From Ettlia oleoabundans (lineage: Eukaryota; Chlorophyta; Chlorophyceae; Chlamydomonadales), in assembly GCA_019693395.1 (NCBI GenBank), contig JAAMXP010005234.1, positions 1 through 13,403 on the forward strand: 13,403 nucleotides of DNA, in the 5' to 3' direction. The notes beneath the pieces were generated by a model that was not told where the DNA came from, made no database searches, and was given only the letters and a program-made list of their open reading frames with translations. Both the position numbers and the translations under genes were made by a program. This document shows positions 1 to 8,721 of this stretch, one piece after another (position 1 is the first letter of the stretch; the number at the start of each line of letters is the position of its first letter).

Positions 1-19
1 CTGGCATCTGCAGGACCAC

Positions 20-72
20 CTGCCCTGCCACCCCCAATTTTGTACTGCGCAAGGTACTCCTTCATGCAGGCG
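20..72 (-). CDS. possible internal exon of an unrecognised gene
   Basis: Read on the minus strand, this stretch gives ACMKEYLAQYKIGGGRA with mostly G/C third positions in its first half. It is bounded by an AG at 73-74 and a GTGGTC donor-like site just below position 20. An ATG lies at 65-63, so it could also be a first exon. The pyrimidine tract before the AG is weak, and the rest of the gene would lie outside the window. No family is recognised. The plus strand is also open here, so the call is weak. Confidence 0.18.
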
Positions 73-91
73 CTAAGCTTTAAATCTCCTA

Positions 92-1174
92 TTGTTTCGA
101 CTATTTTTTGGTTTTAAAACCCAACAATGCATGACCTCGGGGGCTTGCGGGTTGCACGCATGTAATGAATCAACTGTTCCACTGCCACCTTCTAAAGGGC
201 TTGACAACAGAAAGTGCGTGCTTAAACCAGGGCTGGCCCCAACCCCCACCTCCTCCTGTGCATGTAAGGGGCACTCACTGTTTGTAATGGGCAGAAGGCT
301 GCTGCACAGGCTGTCTTAGGGGTGTCTCGCCATCAGTGCACCAATCCAAGGGCGGGGACCCACCCCGTCTGTGCAAGGTGGCTCTTGTGGCTGTCATTGC
401 TCCTTCCCACGACCCTGTTGCTCCTGAGACTCCCTCTCGTGATGAGGCTCCCTATCATGGTGGGGGATCACCTCCTCCCGCCTGCCGACACCCTCTCCTG
501 CACTCCCACACATAGTTGTGCACTACAGAGCCTCGATACCTGGAAGCGTGGTAGCGGCAGGACCCCCGCCTAACTGCCCACAAGAGCAAGGTATGTTAAA
601 ATGCCCACAACTGCCTTAGGTGCGCTTAACTGCAATGCCCAAGCTGCTAATGCAGCGCTGAACAGTCTCTACTGTGCATGCTCTTTAGAGGTGCCCAGCC
701 GCTGTTGGCGCTGCTGCCACTCCTTGGCGCGGACTGGCTGCCGGCTCAAGTTACAGAAACACATGCATGGCCTGGTAGGACAGCTGCCACCAAAACCCAC
801 CGTGATACAAGTGAGGTGGGGCAATGTTCAAATCCAGGACTACCCCGCCAGTACCCTCAAACTCCTCCTGCAGATCATAAGGGCAGGCCAGGATAATGGG
901 CGGGCAGGCAGACAGGTGAAGTGGGCAGGCAAGCAGGGTGGGGCAAAGCTTCAGTGAATTGGCAGGAAGCAAAATGGCAGTAGGCGCGCACACAGGCAGG
1001 CTTCAGGCTTTGGCAGATGTGGGGTGCTAAGATGACAGGCAGGCCATTGCAACTCAGTTGGCAGTGCTTGGCAGAACAACTGTTCTGGGGTTTCAGCCGG
1101 GAGGCGATAGATGAACCCTGCTGCACAAAAAAAAGGCTGTATGCCAGCCAGCCTGCCAGAAGCACTGTTGCTTT
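92..1174. other. stretch without a confident gene
   Basis: Several frames on both strands are open, but none gives a recognisable protein with good splice borders. Part of it (about 750-1174) is probably the 3' UTR of the minus-strand gene ending at 1175, because a minus-strand TGTAA (TTACA on plus) lies at 751-755. Between about 885 and 1010 there are scattered GGCAGGCA-type units. Two open stretches are described under findings: 286-516 on plus and 751-870 on minus. Confidence 0.4.
751..755 (-). terminator. putative TGTAA poly(A) signal
   Basis: The pentamer TGTAA on the minus strand is the usual chlorophyte polyadenylation signal. It is the first one I see downstream of the minus-strand stop at 1175, which would give a 3' UTR of about 420 bases. 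Algal 3' UTRs of this length are common, but a pentamer can occur by chance. Confidence 0.3.
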
Positions 1175-2396
1175 TCATCTTGCATTTTCGGGCATGATGG
1201 CTGCGGGGGTCACATCGCCAGGGTGCTGTGCCTCCTCGGCTCCCGGGGAGTCTGTCTTCAGCATGTCGCTCCCAGCACCCTCAGCGTGCTCCATCCCCTC
1301 TGCCTCACTGTCGCCGCCGCCGCCGCTGTACCCACCACTGGCGCTTGCCGCCCCTTCGCTGCGGGAGGCAGCCGCACCAGACTGCTCCTGCTTGTGCTCG
1401 CTGTCGTACTCTCGCTTGTCGCTGCTACCCTCTGAGGTAGCATTTCCCTCAGCCTGGTGACTCAGCTTCTCCAGGTGTTCATACTTTTCCAGCACGCCAG
1501 GTGCCATCCTGCAGGCCGAGGATGGCGGGCAGGTAGCAGGGCCGAGCAAATTGCTCATAGTCATAACGGTTGCTTGCGCAGGGCATCATGAGGCATGTCG
1601 GGATGCACCACAACCATTTGGGTTGCTGGACTAATAAGCTGATGCAAGGCGTATCAGGAAGCGGAACAGGCAGCATGGCACACTGGCCAGAGCTCATGGA
1701 TACCCGTCATATGCCGACACACCCACTCTGTGCCGACGCACCCACTAATCCCCTAACAATCACCTCCATCGATCGATGTTAGTTGTCTGCTCAATCACTT
1801 GCCGAGCAGCTGGTCACAGTGATGCGAGCAATCAATGCACTAGCTCAGAGCTCTTTGGCCTCCCACAACTGACTCACTTGCCCAAGGATCCTGGGTCGGA
1901 TTGCAGCGGATCCGCATCAGCATTCAGCATCTTGTGGGGATCGCTCCGTGCCCGTCTGCCACCCCTGCGTTTGCCACCCTCCCCAGCAGGCTTGGCACTG
2001 CCGGAGCCTGACTCGTCTCTCGCACGAGCTATCCCTGCCGCCCTGCAAACCAGCTGATCCGCCAGTGCCTTCAGCAGTCAGAAGTCCAAGCACTGGTGCG
2101 ATGAATGGCCACAGAGAAGATGGTTGGTTTGCTAAACAACCATAATCAGCTGAGTACCGTGCAGGACACCATTTGGGACACAGTCGCCAGCGGCAGTGTG
2201 GAAAAACTGCATGGGTGCGTTGAAGTACGAGCGATACCCTTCCTCTCAAACCAGATCATGCTGTGAGGGCCCCTGGAGTATGCGAGGCAAGTGCGGCCAG
2301 ACCTCACCTCCCGAGGTCACCAGGGTCGGCCTGGAGTGGGTCCTCCTCAGCATCAGGTTCCTGCTGGGAAGCAGCATGGGCAGAACTGGGAGACAT
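1175..2396 (-). CDS. tentative four-exon gene, unrecognised protein with acidic low-complexity tail
   Basis: Proposed exons on the minus strand are 2396-2308, 2260-2158, 2068-1878 and 1508-1175, giving about 238 residues. Splice phases agree at every junction, and the donors at 2307 and 1877 are GTGAGG and GTGAGT. The ATG at 2396 directly follows an in-frame TAG. Exon 1 ends in DAEEDPLQADPGDLGR, and exon 3 ends in a related NADADPLQSDPGSLGK. Exon 3 also holds a basic patch, GGKRRGGRRAR. The last exon begins MAPGVLEKYEHLEKLSHQ and then becomes rich in Glu, Ser, Gly and Ala to the TGA at 1175-1177, so it is probably disordered. I recognise no family. Weak points: intron 1 is only 47 bases, the donor after exon 2 (GTACTC) is poor, and upstream exons may be missing (GC-rich open frames near 2620-2700). 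Exons 3 and 4 are the most credible parts. Confidence 0.38.
1712..1746. repeat. short direct repeat, 16 bp, period 19
   Basis: TGCCGACACACCCACT at 1712-1727 recurs at 1731-1746 with one mismatch. It lies in the proposed third intron of the minus-strand gene. Just beyond it, CATCGATCGATG at 1767-1778 is a perfect 12-base palindrome. No function is implied. Confidence 0.6.
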
Positions 2397-3442
2397 CTAG
2401 CGGCAGAGCCAGGCTACAAGGCAACCCACCCATCGGCAACGGCAACAGATGTTGGTGGCTGAACAACTGCCTGTTGTAGCGGGCAGCAGCAGCAGCCACT
2501 TCCAGCATTCTGCCACTGCAGGCTGTCAGCACATAATCTACAACGTCATGGGTGCAAACACCATGCAGTTGAATAGAAATCTCAGAGAGCAGCAGCAGCA
2601 TTGACACTGCACACCTTCTTTCGGCGGCGAGCCGCAGCCACCACGGCGCAGCGCTTGGCCGGGCATGCGTGGCAGCGCACCTATGTTGTAGGGGGCGTTC
2701 ACCATGGGCAACGTAATTGAGTTATGTTGTTGACATAGGCAGAAGTCACCAACAAGATTCGAAGTCGGCTGCCCTTGGACTGATGCTCCCTGAGGCGAAA
2801 CCTACACACCCTAAGCCACATCAGCTACACTCCCCCTTTACAGCCTCCCGTGTGATTACTACAGCTGCCCAATGCTCGGTGCGGGTCGAGCAGCCGACAC
2901 ACCTTGGCCCCGCTCCCTCTCAGGGCACCCCTAGTCAGGGCTGGCTGCCCACATGCCACCAGGCTGCAATGCATCATTGTTGTCCAATTTTGAATTCGTT
3001 CACCTCTTGGTGTCGGCTCTGAGGTTCGGGAAGCCACAGCCCCAGCCGTCCAACGCTTGCTCGGTTGCCAACTCAGCTGCTGAGATGGCAGGTGCTGCTG
3101 AGCTGGCGTGCTACCAGTGGCAGGGTGCAAACTTGTTGAAGATTTTGGACCGTCTGTTACAGCTGGACAGTACCCAGACTGAAATGAGTGAAACCACTGG
3201 CGTTTTGGTATGATGAAAGGACGCTCTGACTTGCTTAAACAAAGTTTCAAGATGGGCATGGAGGACACTGGGTCCGTTAAATCATGATCAAATCAAGTCG
3301 TAACCAGAAGATGGGTGGGTTGATGAAAGCGCAGGCGCATAATGGGCAACTCCTTCAATAGGGCAGCAACTGTTTGTACAACATGCAGGCGCAATGGCCA
3401 AGAGGGGGCTGAATGTCGGCCGTGTAGCCAGCCAACTAGCCT
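2397..3442. other. intergenic: CGLD27 3' UTR and upstream region of the next minus-strand gene
   Basis: No gene is supported here. The part next to 3443 should be the 3' UTR of CGLD27. The first minus-strand TGTAA is at 3157-3161, about 280 bases past the stop. The part near 2397 would hold the promoter, 5' UTR or missing 5' exons of the gene at 1175-2396. A GC-rich patch at about 2620-2700 is open in two minus-strand frames (one contains RCHACPAKRCAVVAAARRRK, the other MPGQALRRGGCGSPPKEG), so it may be an unrecognised first exon. A plus-strand frame of 86 codons at 2953-3213 resembles no family I know and lies antisense to the 3' UTR. Confidence 0.45.
3157..3161 (-). terminator. putative TGTAA poly(A) signal of CGLD27
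   Basis: TGTAA on the minus strand (TTACA on plus) is the first such pentamer downstream of the CGLD27 stop codon at 3443. Placement fits a 3' UTR of about 280 bases. This is a motif match only. Confidence 0.4.
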
Positions 3443-6400
3443 TCAGTGTCTCTTTTCGAACGTTTCGCACACGCGCTCCCCGCCAGCGAATGCCTTGAAG
3501 TAGCGATCGCCACAATCTGCAGCACAGCCGACAGGCACATGCGGTGTGGGCCATTGCTGCTGGCAGCAGTGGCAGCTGGGGGCATACCGCAGCACCAGCA
3601 CCAGCAGCAAATAGGGCAGGAGTAAAGCATGGCCCCCCCAGCCCATGGGCACAATCGTGAGCGCATTCTGCGTCTGCCCCCTTGCAACATTGGGTTGCAA
3701 CACTCCACGGGGAGGTACACAGGAGCATGCATGGAAGCCTGGACGCAGGCGCGCAAGTACGCCCAAGCAAACAACCGTCATCTATCACTCACATCCGGGG
3801 ATGCCGCCCTGCAGGTGGGCAGAGAGGGGGGGCAGCACCAGATGAGGAGATTGAGTCAATAAGCCAGTGCAAGATGCACAGCCTGCCCAAGCAGCAAGAG
3901 ATGCTGCTGACCAACCCTGTCTGCATCACCCCCAACCCCTGCCCTCACCTGTGCCGCTGCCTCCAGCTCTGCTGCCTCGTCATCAGATGCAAGGTCAGCC
4001 AAGTCCTTCACCTGCAGGCCACGGTGACCTCGCACATTCATCACATCTCAGTTCCGCTCGTTTTAGGTTGCGAAAATACGGCAAGCGCGATACACCCCAC
4101 TTGATACCGTCATGATGAGAGCAGATCAGACAGCACAAAATCACACCAGCGCAGACAAGAGGAATACCAGGTCAAATCCGACCCAAGTGACCTAGGCTAC
4201 ACGACCACCCCAAACCAGTCGGCCATATCGTATTACCTGTGAGCTATACAGGATGCCCGTGGGCGTCACCTGCGCCAGCTTACGAGCCGAGCCCCGCCCT
4301 GCAGCATGTGCAGGCGTGCAGCCGGTCAACAATCAAGTAAGGTATTGACTATTTACTGACTGGCGACAAACAACTGCAGCACGTATGGCTCTAACAAACA
4401 CAGCCGACCGAGGTACTAGCGACAGCCGCTGATGTATGCACAGCAGCCCCAATCAACCAAAACAGGCCTAGTCAACTCCACCCCCCAGTGGCAGGCATAG
4501 CAGCAAAGCAGCAGCGCAGCAGGCTCACCATACGCGCCATCTGCATCCAGCTGCGAGTTAATCAGCACAGTCAGGGTCACAGCAGTCGCCATCAGCGTCA
4601 CTCCCACCCCCTGCAGCGTCGTCCTGCACGATGAGCACCAAGGGGCAGCCAGGCATGAAGGGCAGGAAGAGTGCGGGAAGTATAGCCGGCGCTGGGATCA
4701 GAGATTTAAACGTAACATTGCTGTAGAGGAGGTATGCGAGAAGACGGGATCAGAAATTCAACCGCAATACTGCTTTAGAGCAGAACCGTGACATGATACC
4801 GCACCTGAGTCGCGCCAGCACAGGTTTCACCTCGTATGTGCCCAACAGCCTGTCCCTCGTCAACACCTCCGGTGGTTTGACAAACACCTGGCCGTCATAC
4901 CTGCGTTTGGGATGTGAGGCTGGGCAGAATCCTCATTCATAGCCACGATGCGGATGTGCCTTCAGTATGAACATGTCCTTTCAGAAGGCATGCGGAGAGG
5001 CAACCAAACACATCGTGACATTGTGCATATGCCGCGCTTTGGGAACAAGGCAAGACGTGTGCCAGAATCAGCAGGACGGCAAGTGATAAGGCCAGCCACA
5101 CCAACCCACCACTTGGGCACCACATGTGCAACATGCCGCCGAGTAGAAGCTCGCACAGTGGAGGGAATCCCATACTGTAGACGGAGCCACACCCGGCCCT
5201 TCGCTGCTGTGGTGACCAACCCATGCAAACTTCAGCTGCGGCAGCTGCACAACCGCAAACAATAATTCCGCTGCCAGCCCAGACACCCTTTATAGCCAGC
5301 TAGCCAGTGGATTGAGGGCCTGATCAGCCAAGCCAAACAAGCCAACAGACAACGAGATGGAGTTCCCAGCCCTTGCTCACCATCCTGTCTCTTCATACTC
5401 CAGGCTTGCTGTGAGCAAGCGGTCCCCTACGTACTTCCAAGCCAGGAAGATGCGCAGTGCTGCCACCGCCACCACCACCAATGAACCAGTGCTGGCAGAG
5501 AGGAAGAACTCCAAGGGCTGCAGGAAAGTGACGGGAGTGAGGGGAGAGTGAGCGGTGTTGGGGGATGGAGGAGGCTATACCACGGCGTGACGACGCGGAC
5601 TGAAACCTGACCGTGTAAGCGGCATGACGCACCTGGCAAAGGTGTGTCTCCCAGTTGCATTGCCAGTTCTGAGTGTCATGTCAGCAAATGGCGCTGCCAC
5701 TTTTAGCCCGAGGCCAAGCGCTTGCCACCTCACCTGCTCCAGCGGCTCAAAGGTCTGGGCAGCAATGGGTCCCCCCAGCAGCAAGAACACGCCACCATAG
5801 AGGATAAAAAGCCGCTTGGCATACTCTGGCACACCTAGGGTGGCCTGCAGCCAAGCAGGCAGGCAGGCAGGCAGGCACGGTTTGAGGGAAGGCGGGAGGC
5901 GTGAGGGACAAATGGTTGGCAGCTTGATCAGCCAGCACGCCCGACACAAAGAACCTGGGCAGGTGAAACATGCACAACCCCGTGACCGGGCAGCAGCAGA
6001 AACCAACAATGATAACTGGCAAACAAGCCCAGGAGTGTTGAGATGTGAATCCCTTTGCTAGCTGGCCCGTAATAGCTGGGAAGAAGCAACCTGGGCTGCC
6101 ATAGCGGCAGGAAGACACAGAAGGGGACCATGCAACACTCCTTGCGCTTGCATATTGCCATGTATGTAGATGGTTGCAGGCTTACCCAAGCAAGTAAAGG
6201 GGTGTCCTTGAGCTGCGCCAGTTCGTTGACTGGCCGCTGCTCCCGTGGCACCGCCGCCTCCATGCGGTTCAAGCCCGCCTGCTGCTCCCTGCGCGCCGCT
6301 TGTACCACCAGCTGCAGTAACTTTCTCCCCTGACCGCTACGCTGCAAATGCGAAGGGCGCCAACGCGCACCGCTGCTGCTGCCACCGCTACTGCCAGCGA

Positions 6401-6461
6401 GTTGCGGCTGGGCCACTTGCCGCAGCGGCAGGGACCGCAGAGCGGTGCTGCAGCACTGCAT
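3443..6461 (-). CDS. CGLD27: CGLD27-like chloroplast membrane protein (DUF1230), nine exons, complete
   Basis: Exons on the minus strand are 6461-6186, 5844-5734, 5517-5381, 4900-4805, 4623-4529, 4298-4270, 4011-3949, 3808-3793 and 3516-3443, giving 298 residues with matching splice phases throughout. The ATG at 6461 is the first after an in-frame TAA. Residues 1 to about 55 are Ser/Arg/Gln-rich and end in VVQA, as in an algal chloroplast transit peptide. The core carries DUF1230 hallmarks: VPREQRPVNELAQLKD (71-86), hydrophobic segments near 104-122, 135-157 and 212-230, LRIFLAWKYVGDRLL, the signature YEETGWYDGQ (170-179), then KPVLARL. It closes with GGIPGYCGDRYFKAFAGG (270-287), a C-terminus I know from cyanobacterial and plant members. 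CGLD27 is conserved in the green lineage and diatoms. From memory, in Chlamydomonas and Arabidopsis it is induced by iron deficiency and linked to photoprotection; its biochemical activity is unknown. It is divergent from the DCC gene at 7131. The family call is firm; the transit cleavage site is a guess. Confidence 0.9.
3793..3808 (-). other. CGLD27: 16-nt microexon of CGLD27 (exon 8)
   Basis: The minus strand reads ctgcag, then 16 coding bases (GGIPG plus one base), then the strong donor GTGAGTG. Joining it to exon 9 makes a Tyr codon and yields GGIPGYCGDRY, which matches the conserved C-terminus of the family. Without splicing, the frame hits a TGA after two further codons. Confidence 0.75.
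4270..4298 (-). other. CGLD27: 29-nt microexon of CGLD27 (exon 6)
   Basis: The minus strand reads ctgcag, 29 coding bases, then GTGACG. It enters in phase 1 and leaves in phase 0, joining exon 5 to exon 7 as GRGSARKLAQ-VKDLADLASDDE. The resulting hydrophilic stretch lies between the last membrane segment and the acidic helix, as in relatives. It was chosen on frame and splice-site fit. Confidence 0.7.
4694..4783. repeat. imperfect tandem duplication in a CGLD27 intron
   Basis: A 38-base unit starting GGGATCAGA at 4694 recurs at 4746 with 30 of 38 bases identical, giving a period of 52 bases. It lies within intron 4 of CGLD27 (4624-4804). The substitutions are scattered, so the duplication is not recent. 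Confidence 0.75.
5855..5878. repeat. GCAG microsatellite in CGLD27 intron 1
   Basis: There are five full GCAG units and a partial sixth. On the coding (minus) strand this is a CTGC run just upstream of the intron 1 acceptor at 5845, so it doubles as the pyrimidine-rich tract. Repeat-length changes could affect splicing; that part is inference. Confidence 0.8.
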
Positions 6462-7130
6462 GTAGATTATTGCAATTCTTTAATCGCGAGTCGGCCGCGC
6501 GCAACGCCCAGGCAGCAAACTGTGGAAGTAGTCTTCAGTGTCTACTTTGGTTTACTTCTTTTTGGAGCTGTAGGCGGCGGGCTTGCAACTTTGATAAGCT
6601 TCGCAGCCACAGGATTAGCGGCAGATACTCGCCCAGTGGTGCACATGCCCAGCACATGCCCGCCAGCGGGGCAGCGCAGGGAGGAGCCGGCGCCTTTAAT
6701 CCTGCTCGCAGTCTGGCAGCAGTGAACAGTTTGACGGTCGGCTCTGGTGATCAAACCGTTTCAGTGTCTGTGTCCTTACGCGGTCAGTCTCTCCACTTCA
6801 ACAACATAAAACAATGGCCTGATGCTGCTTGTGCCATCAGGCAACTTTGGTCAACAGTCACCGTGCCGCCCCCGCCTGTTCCCTGGCCTACTAACCGTTC
6901 CGGGAATCTGTTAGTAGCTAGAACAAGAGATAGATGTGAAGGTAATGCTAGGTGTGAAGGTAAGACTTTACTGAGGCCCAGGGCGCCACGTAAGTGTTGA
7001 ACGCGTCGGCGCCTACCTGGCGGCGGGAACTCGCACCGCGAGAAAGCCGCTCTGCTGACCCCACCAACGTTTATCAACCGCTTCTTGCCTTGGGATTTTG
7101 TGTGCGTTCAAGTGTCACTGACTTCAACAA
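6462..7130. promoter_or_regulatory. divergent promoter region between CGLD27 and the DCC gene
   Basis: These 669 bases separate the two start codons and should hold both 5' UTRs and both promoters. Frames open through this stretch give no recognisable protein and run antisense into CGLD27 exon 1. An 11-base direct repeat, TGTGAAGGTAA, occurs at 6935-6945 and 6953-6963, 18 bases apart. No clear TATA box was identified. Regulatory function is inferred from position only. Confidence 0.6.
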
Positions 7131-8459
7131 ATGCGCGAGCTTGCAATGCGCTCGGTAGCTGCTGGAACCACAAAATGCGCTCGTTTTGGGCAGTTGAGCC
7201 TGCAGCGAACGACCAGCAGGCGTTGCTTTGCCGTCCAGGCGGCGGGAGGTGAGTCCAGCGTCTCCAACCTCAGCAGCGGGCTTGTGCCATATTATCCGAG
7301 CATAAAACTCTTCGGGATGGAGCCGATACCGTTAGCATCATCGCCATTCGTCGCAGTTTTGCTCCGCTGTTTTCCCTGCAGAGTCAGCGTCGGCGCCTCC
7401 TCGCTCTGACCTCAGCGGTACAGCGAGCAGCACCACCACGTTGATCAGCAGCAACAGCAGCAGTAGCAGCAACAGCAGCAGCAGCAGCAGCCAGCAAACA
7501 TGGCGCATCAAAATGCTGTATGATGGTGCGCCAACATGTGGAAACAGTAGCATCTGCCAATTGGTCTATGCCGGTCTATGCCGCGTAGCATAGCACGCTG
7601 AGTGGCTCCGTACATGCCCTTGTACGTGTGTAGTTTGCCCAAGCACTGCGAGTGTCTCTGGAAACTGCCTCAAAGCTGTTGTCCTTGCTGTGCTTTGCCT
7701 ATGTCGCTGCAGGTGACTGCCCACTGTGCATGCGCGAAGTGGAGATGCTGCAGCGGCGGGATGCAGGAAAGGGGCGCATCGCGTTTGTTGATGTTGCAGC
7801 TCCCGACTATGATCCCTCCCAGCATGGCAGCATAAGCTTTGAACAAGCTATGGAGCGCATTCATGCCATAGAAGCAGATGGCACCATCTTGACAGGTGGG
7901 AAGAAGGTTGGATGAGTAGACGCTGAGAACCACAAGGGGTAGATTTATTGACACGTACTGGGCCGAGCTTTTTGGCTGCCCAGCACGATAATCAATGCCA
8001 GGCTTACAGTTCAATGTTTGACCTTCCTGCGCCTGCGTACTGGTAAACTTCTTCAGCACCGGTGCGCGCGGAACTGCTCAGGCCAGACCGTATTTGAAAT
8101 GTAATGTGCATGTCCATCCTGCAGATGTGGAGGTGTTCAGGCGCCTGTATGAGGAGGTTGGTCTGGGATGGGTTTATGCGGCCACAAAGAACAAGACTGT
8201 CCTGAACTTGGCTAACAAGTGAGGCAAAAGTAGTCTTGCGCGTGCTATGGCCACCCGTGCAGCATTCATCAGGGTCTTGTGCAAAGCCACTCATAGGGCA
8301 CACCCTACTTGGTGTTATTGGGTGTATTGGCGTTGCTAAACGTCATGCCGCTGCCCCACCTGCAGGCTATATGCCGTGTGGGCCAAGTACAGGCTGCCGC
8401 TGACAGGGAGGCCAGATCTGGCGGTGGTGCTGGAGCAGAAGAAGACTTGCCGGCAATGA
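7131..8459 (+). CDS. DCC-family (DUF393) thiol-disulfide oxidoreductase, plastid-targeted, five exons
   Basis: Exons are 7131-7248, 7382-7525, 7713-7895, 8125-8218 and 8366-8459. All junctions are GT-AG with matching phases, giving 210 residues. Residues 1 to about 37 are rich in Arg, Ser, Thr and Ala, lack acidic residues after Glu3 and end in FAVQA, as in a chloroplast transit peptide. A serine-rich linker follows (13 Ser among residues 62-76). The DCC domain starts with KMLYDGDCPLC (83-93), holding the CxxC pair Cys90 and Cys93 that defines the family. Then come FVDVAAPDYDP, a Glu/His-containing helix, DVEVFRRLYEEVGLGWVYA and a C-terminal YAVWAKYRLPLTGRPDL, all typical of plant members. 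Members are predicted thioredoxin-fold redox proteins; substrates are unknown. An alternative start is Met6. It is head to head with CGLD27 and about 260 bases upstream of ACLB. Confidence 0.88.
7446..7496 (+). repeat. interrupted AGC/CAG trinucleotide repeat coding for poly-serine
   Basis: The CAG/AGC-type triplets, interrupted by AAC and AGT, are read as Ser with a few Asn and end in two Gln codons. They lie in exon 2 of the DCC gene, between transit peptide and redox domain. Triplet runs like this change length easily, so the linker length may vary between strains. Confidence 0.85.
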
Positions 8460-8485
8460 CAGTGGCACCTGCTGCGCGTAATCTC

Positions 8486-8520
8486 AATAAATGATAAGAA
8501 ATGCTCTACTTCATTTGTAA
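8486..8520 (+). terminator. poly(A) signals of the DCC gene
   Basis: AATAAA lies at 8486-8491 and TGTAA at 8516-8520, which are 27 and 57 bases past the stop codon. A second TGTAA is at 8548-8552. This is the expected arrangement for a chlorophyte 3' end, and it places the end of the DCC transcript close to 8530-8570. Confidence 0.6.
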
Positions 8521-8721
8521 ACGTTGGTTGCAGGAACCACTGCTTGTTGTAAATGCTGGCCCACATTGCCTGCTCGCAAATCTGTCGTGTTGGGACGAGG
8601 TGGCGGCGGCGGGTACCGCGACAGGGGCAGGGCTAGCTCCTTCCCTGAGTCTTCACAACCTCAAGCGCGTTGTCTGTCGTATTCCCGGCCAGACGACGTT
8701 GCGGGCTGGCTCTCACGCAAC

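Noticed and set aside
800..845. GTTCAAATCC resembling a tRNA T-loop
   Set aside because: The flanking bases cannot form a T-stem, and no acceptor or anticodon arm is found upstream. A similar TTTGAATCC at about 11653 fails in the same way.
1017..1460. Plus-strand frame of 147 codons
   Set aside because: It is antisense to the acidic-tail exon and reads as Ser/Pro/Leu-rich sequence, the usual shadow of Glu/Gly/Ser-rich coding.
1512..1572. Minus-strand stretch reading NRYDYEQFARPCYLPAILGLQ
   Set aside because: It looks protein-like, but joining it to the upstream exon in phase takes the downstream reading into a stop, while the ctgcag at 1509-1514 fits the upstream exon phase exactly. It is left as intron, though an alternative exon cannot be excluded.
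2953..3213. Plus-strand frame of 86 codons
   Set aside because: No recognisable motif and no linked exons. It is antisense to the probable CGLD27 3' UTR.
3288..3788. Minus-strand frame of 166 codons
   Set aside because: It covers CGLD27 intron 8 and exon 9 in a wrong frame. The frame giving CGDRYFKAFAGG with a ctgcag acceptor is the real one.
6245..7000. Longest open frame of the window, 251 codons on plus
   Set aside because: It runs antisense through CGLD27 exon 1 and then the promoter region. The protein is Cys/Arg/Ala-rich without family features, while the minus strand gives a clear DUF1230 N-terminus.
8524..8721. Upstream in-frame extension of ACLB from ATG 8524
   Set aside because: It lies within the likely 3' UTR of the DCC gene and matches nothing in plant ACLB N-termini. 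It is kept only as an alternative.
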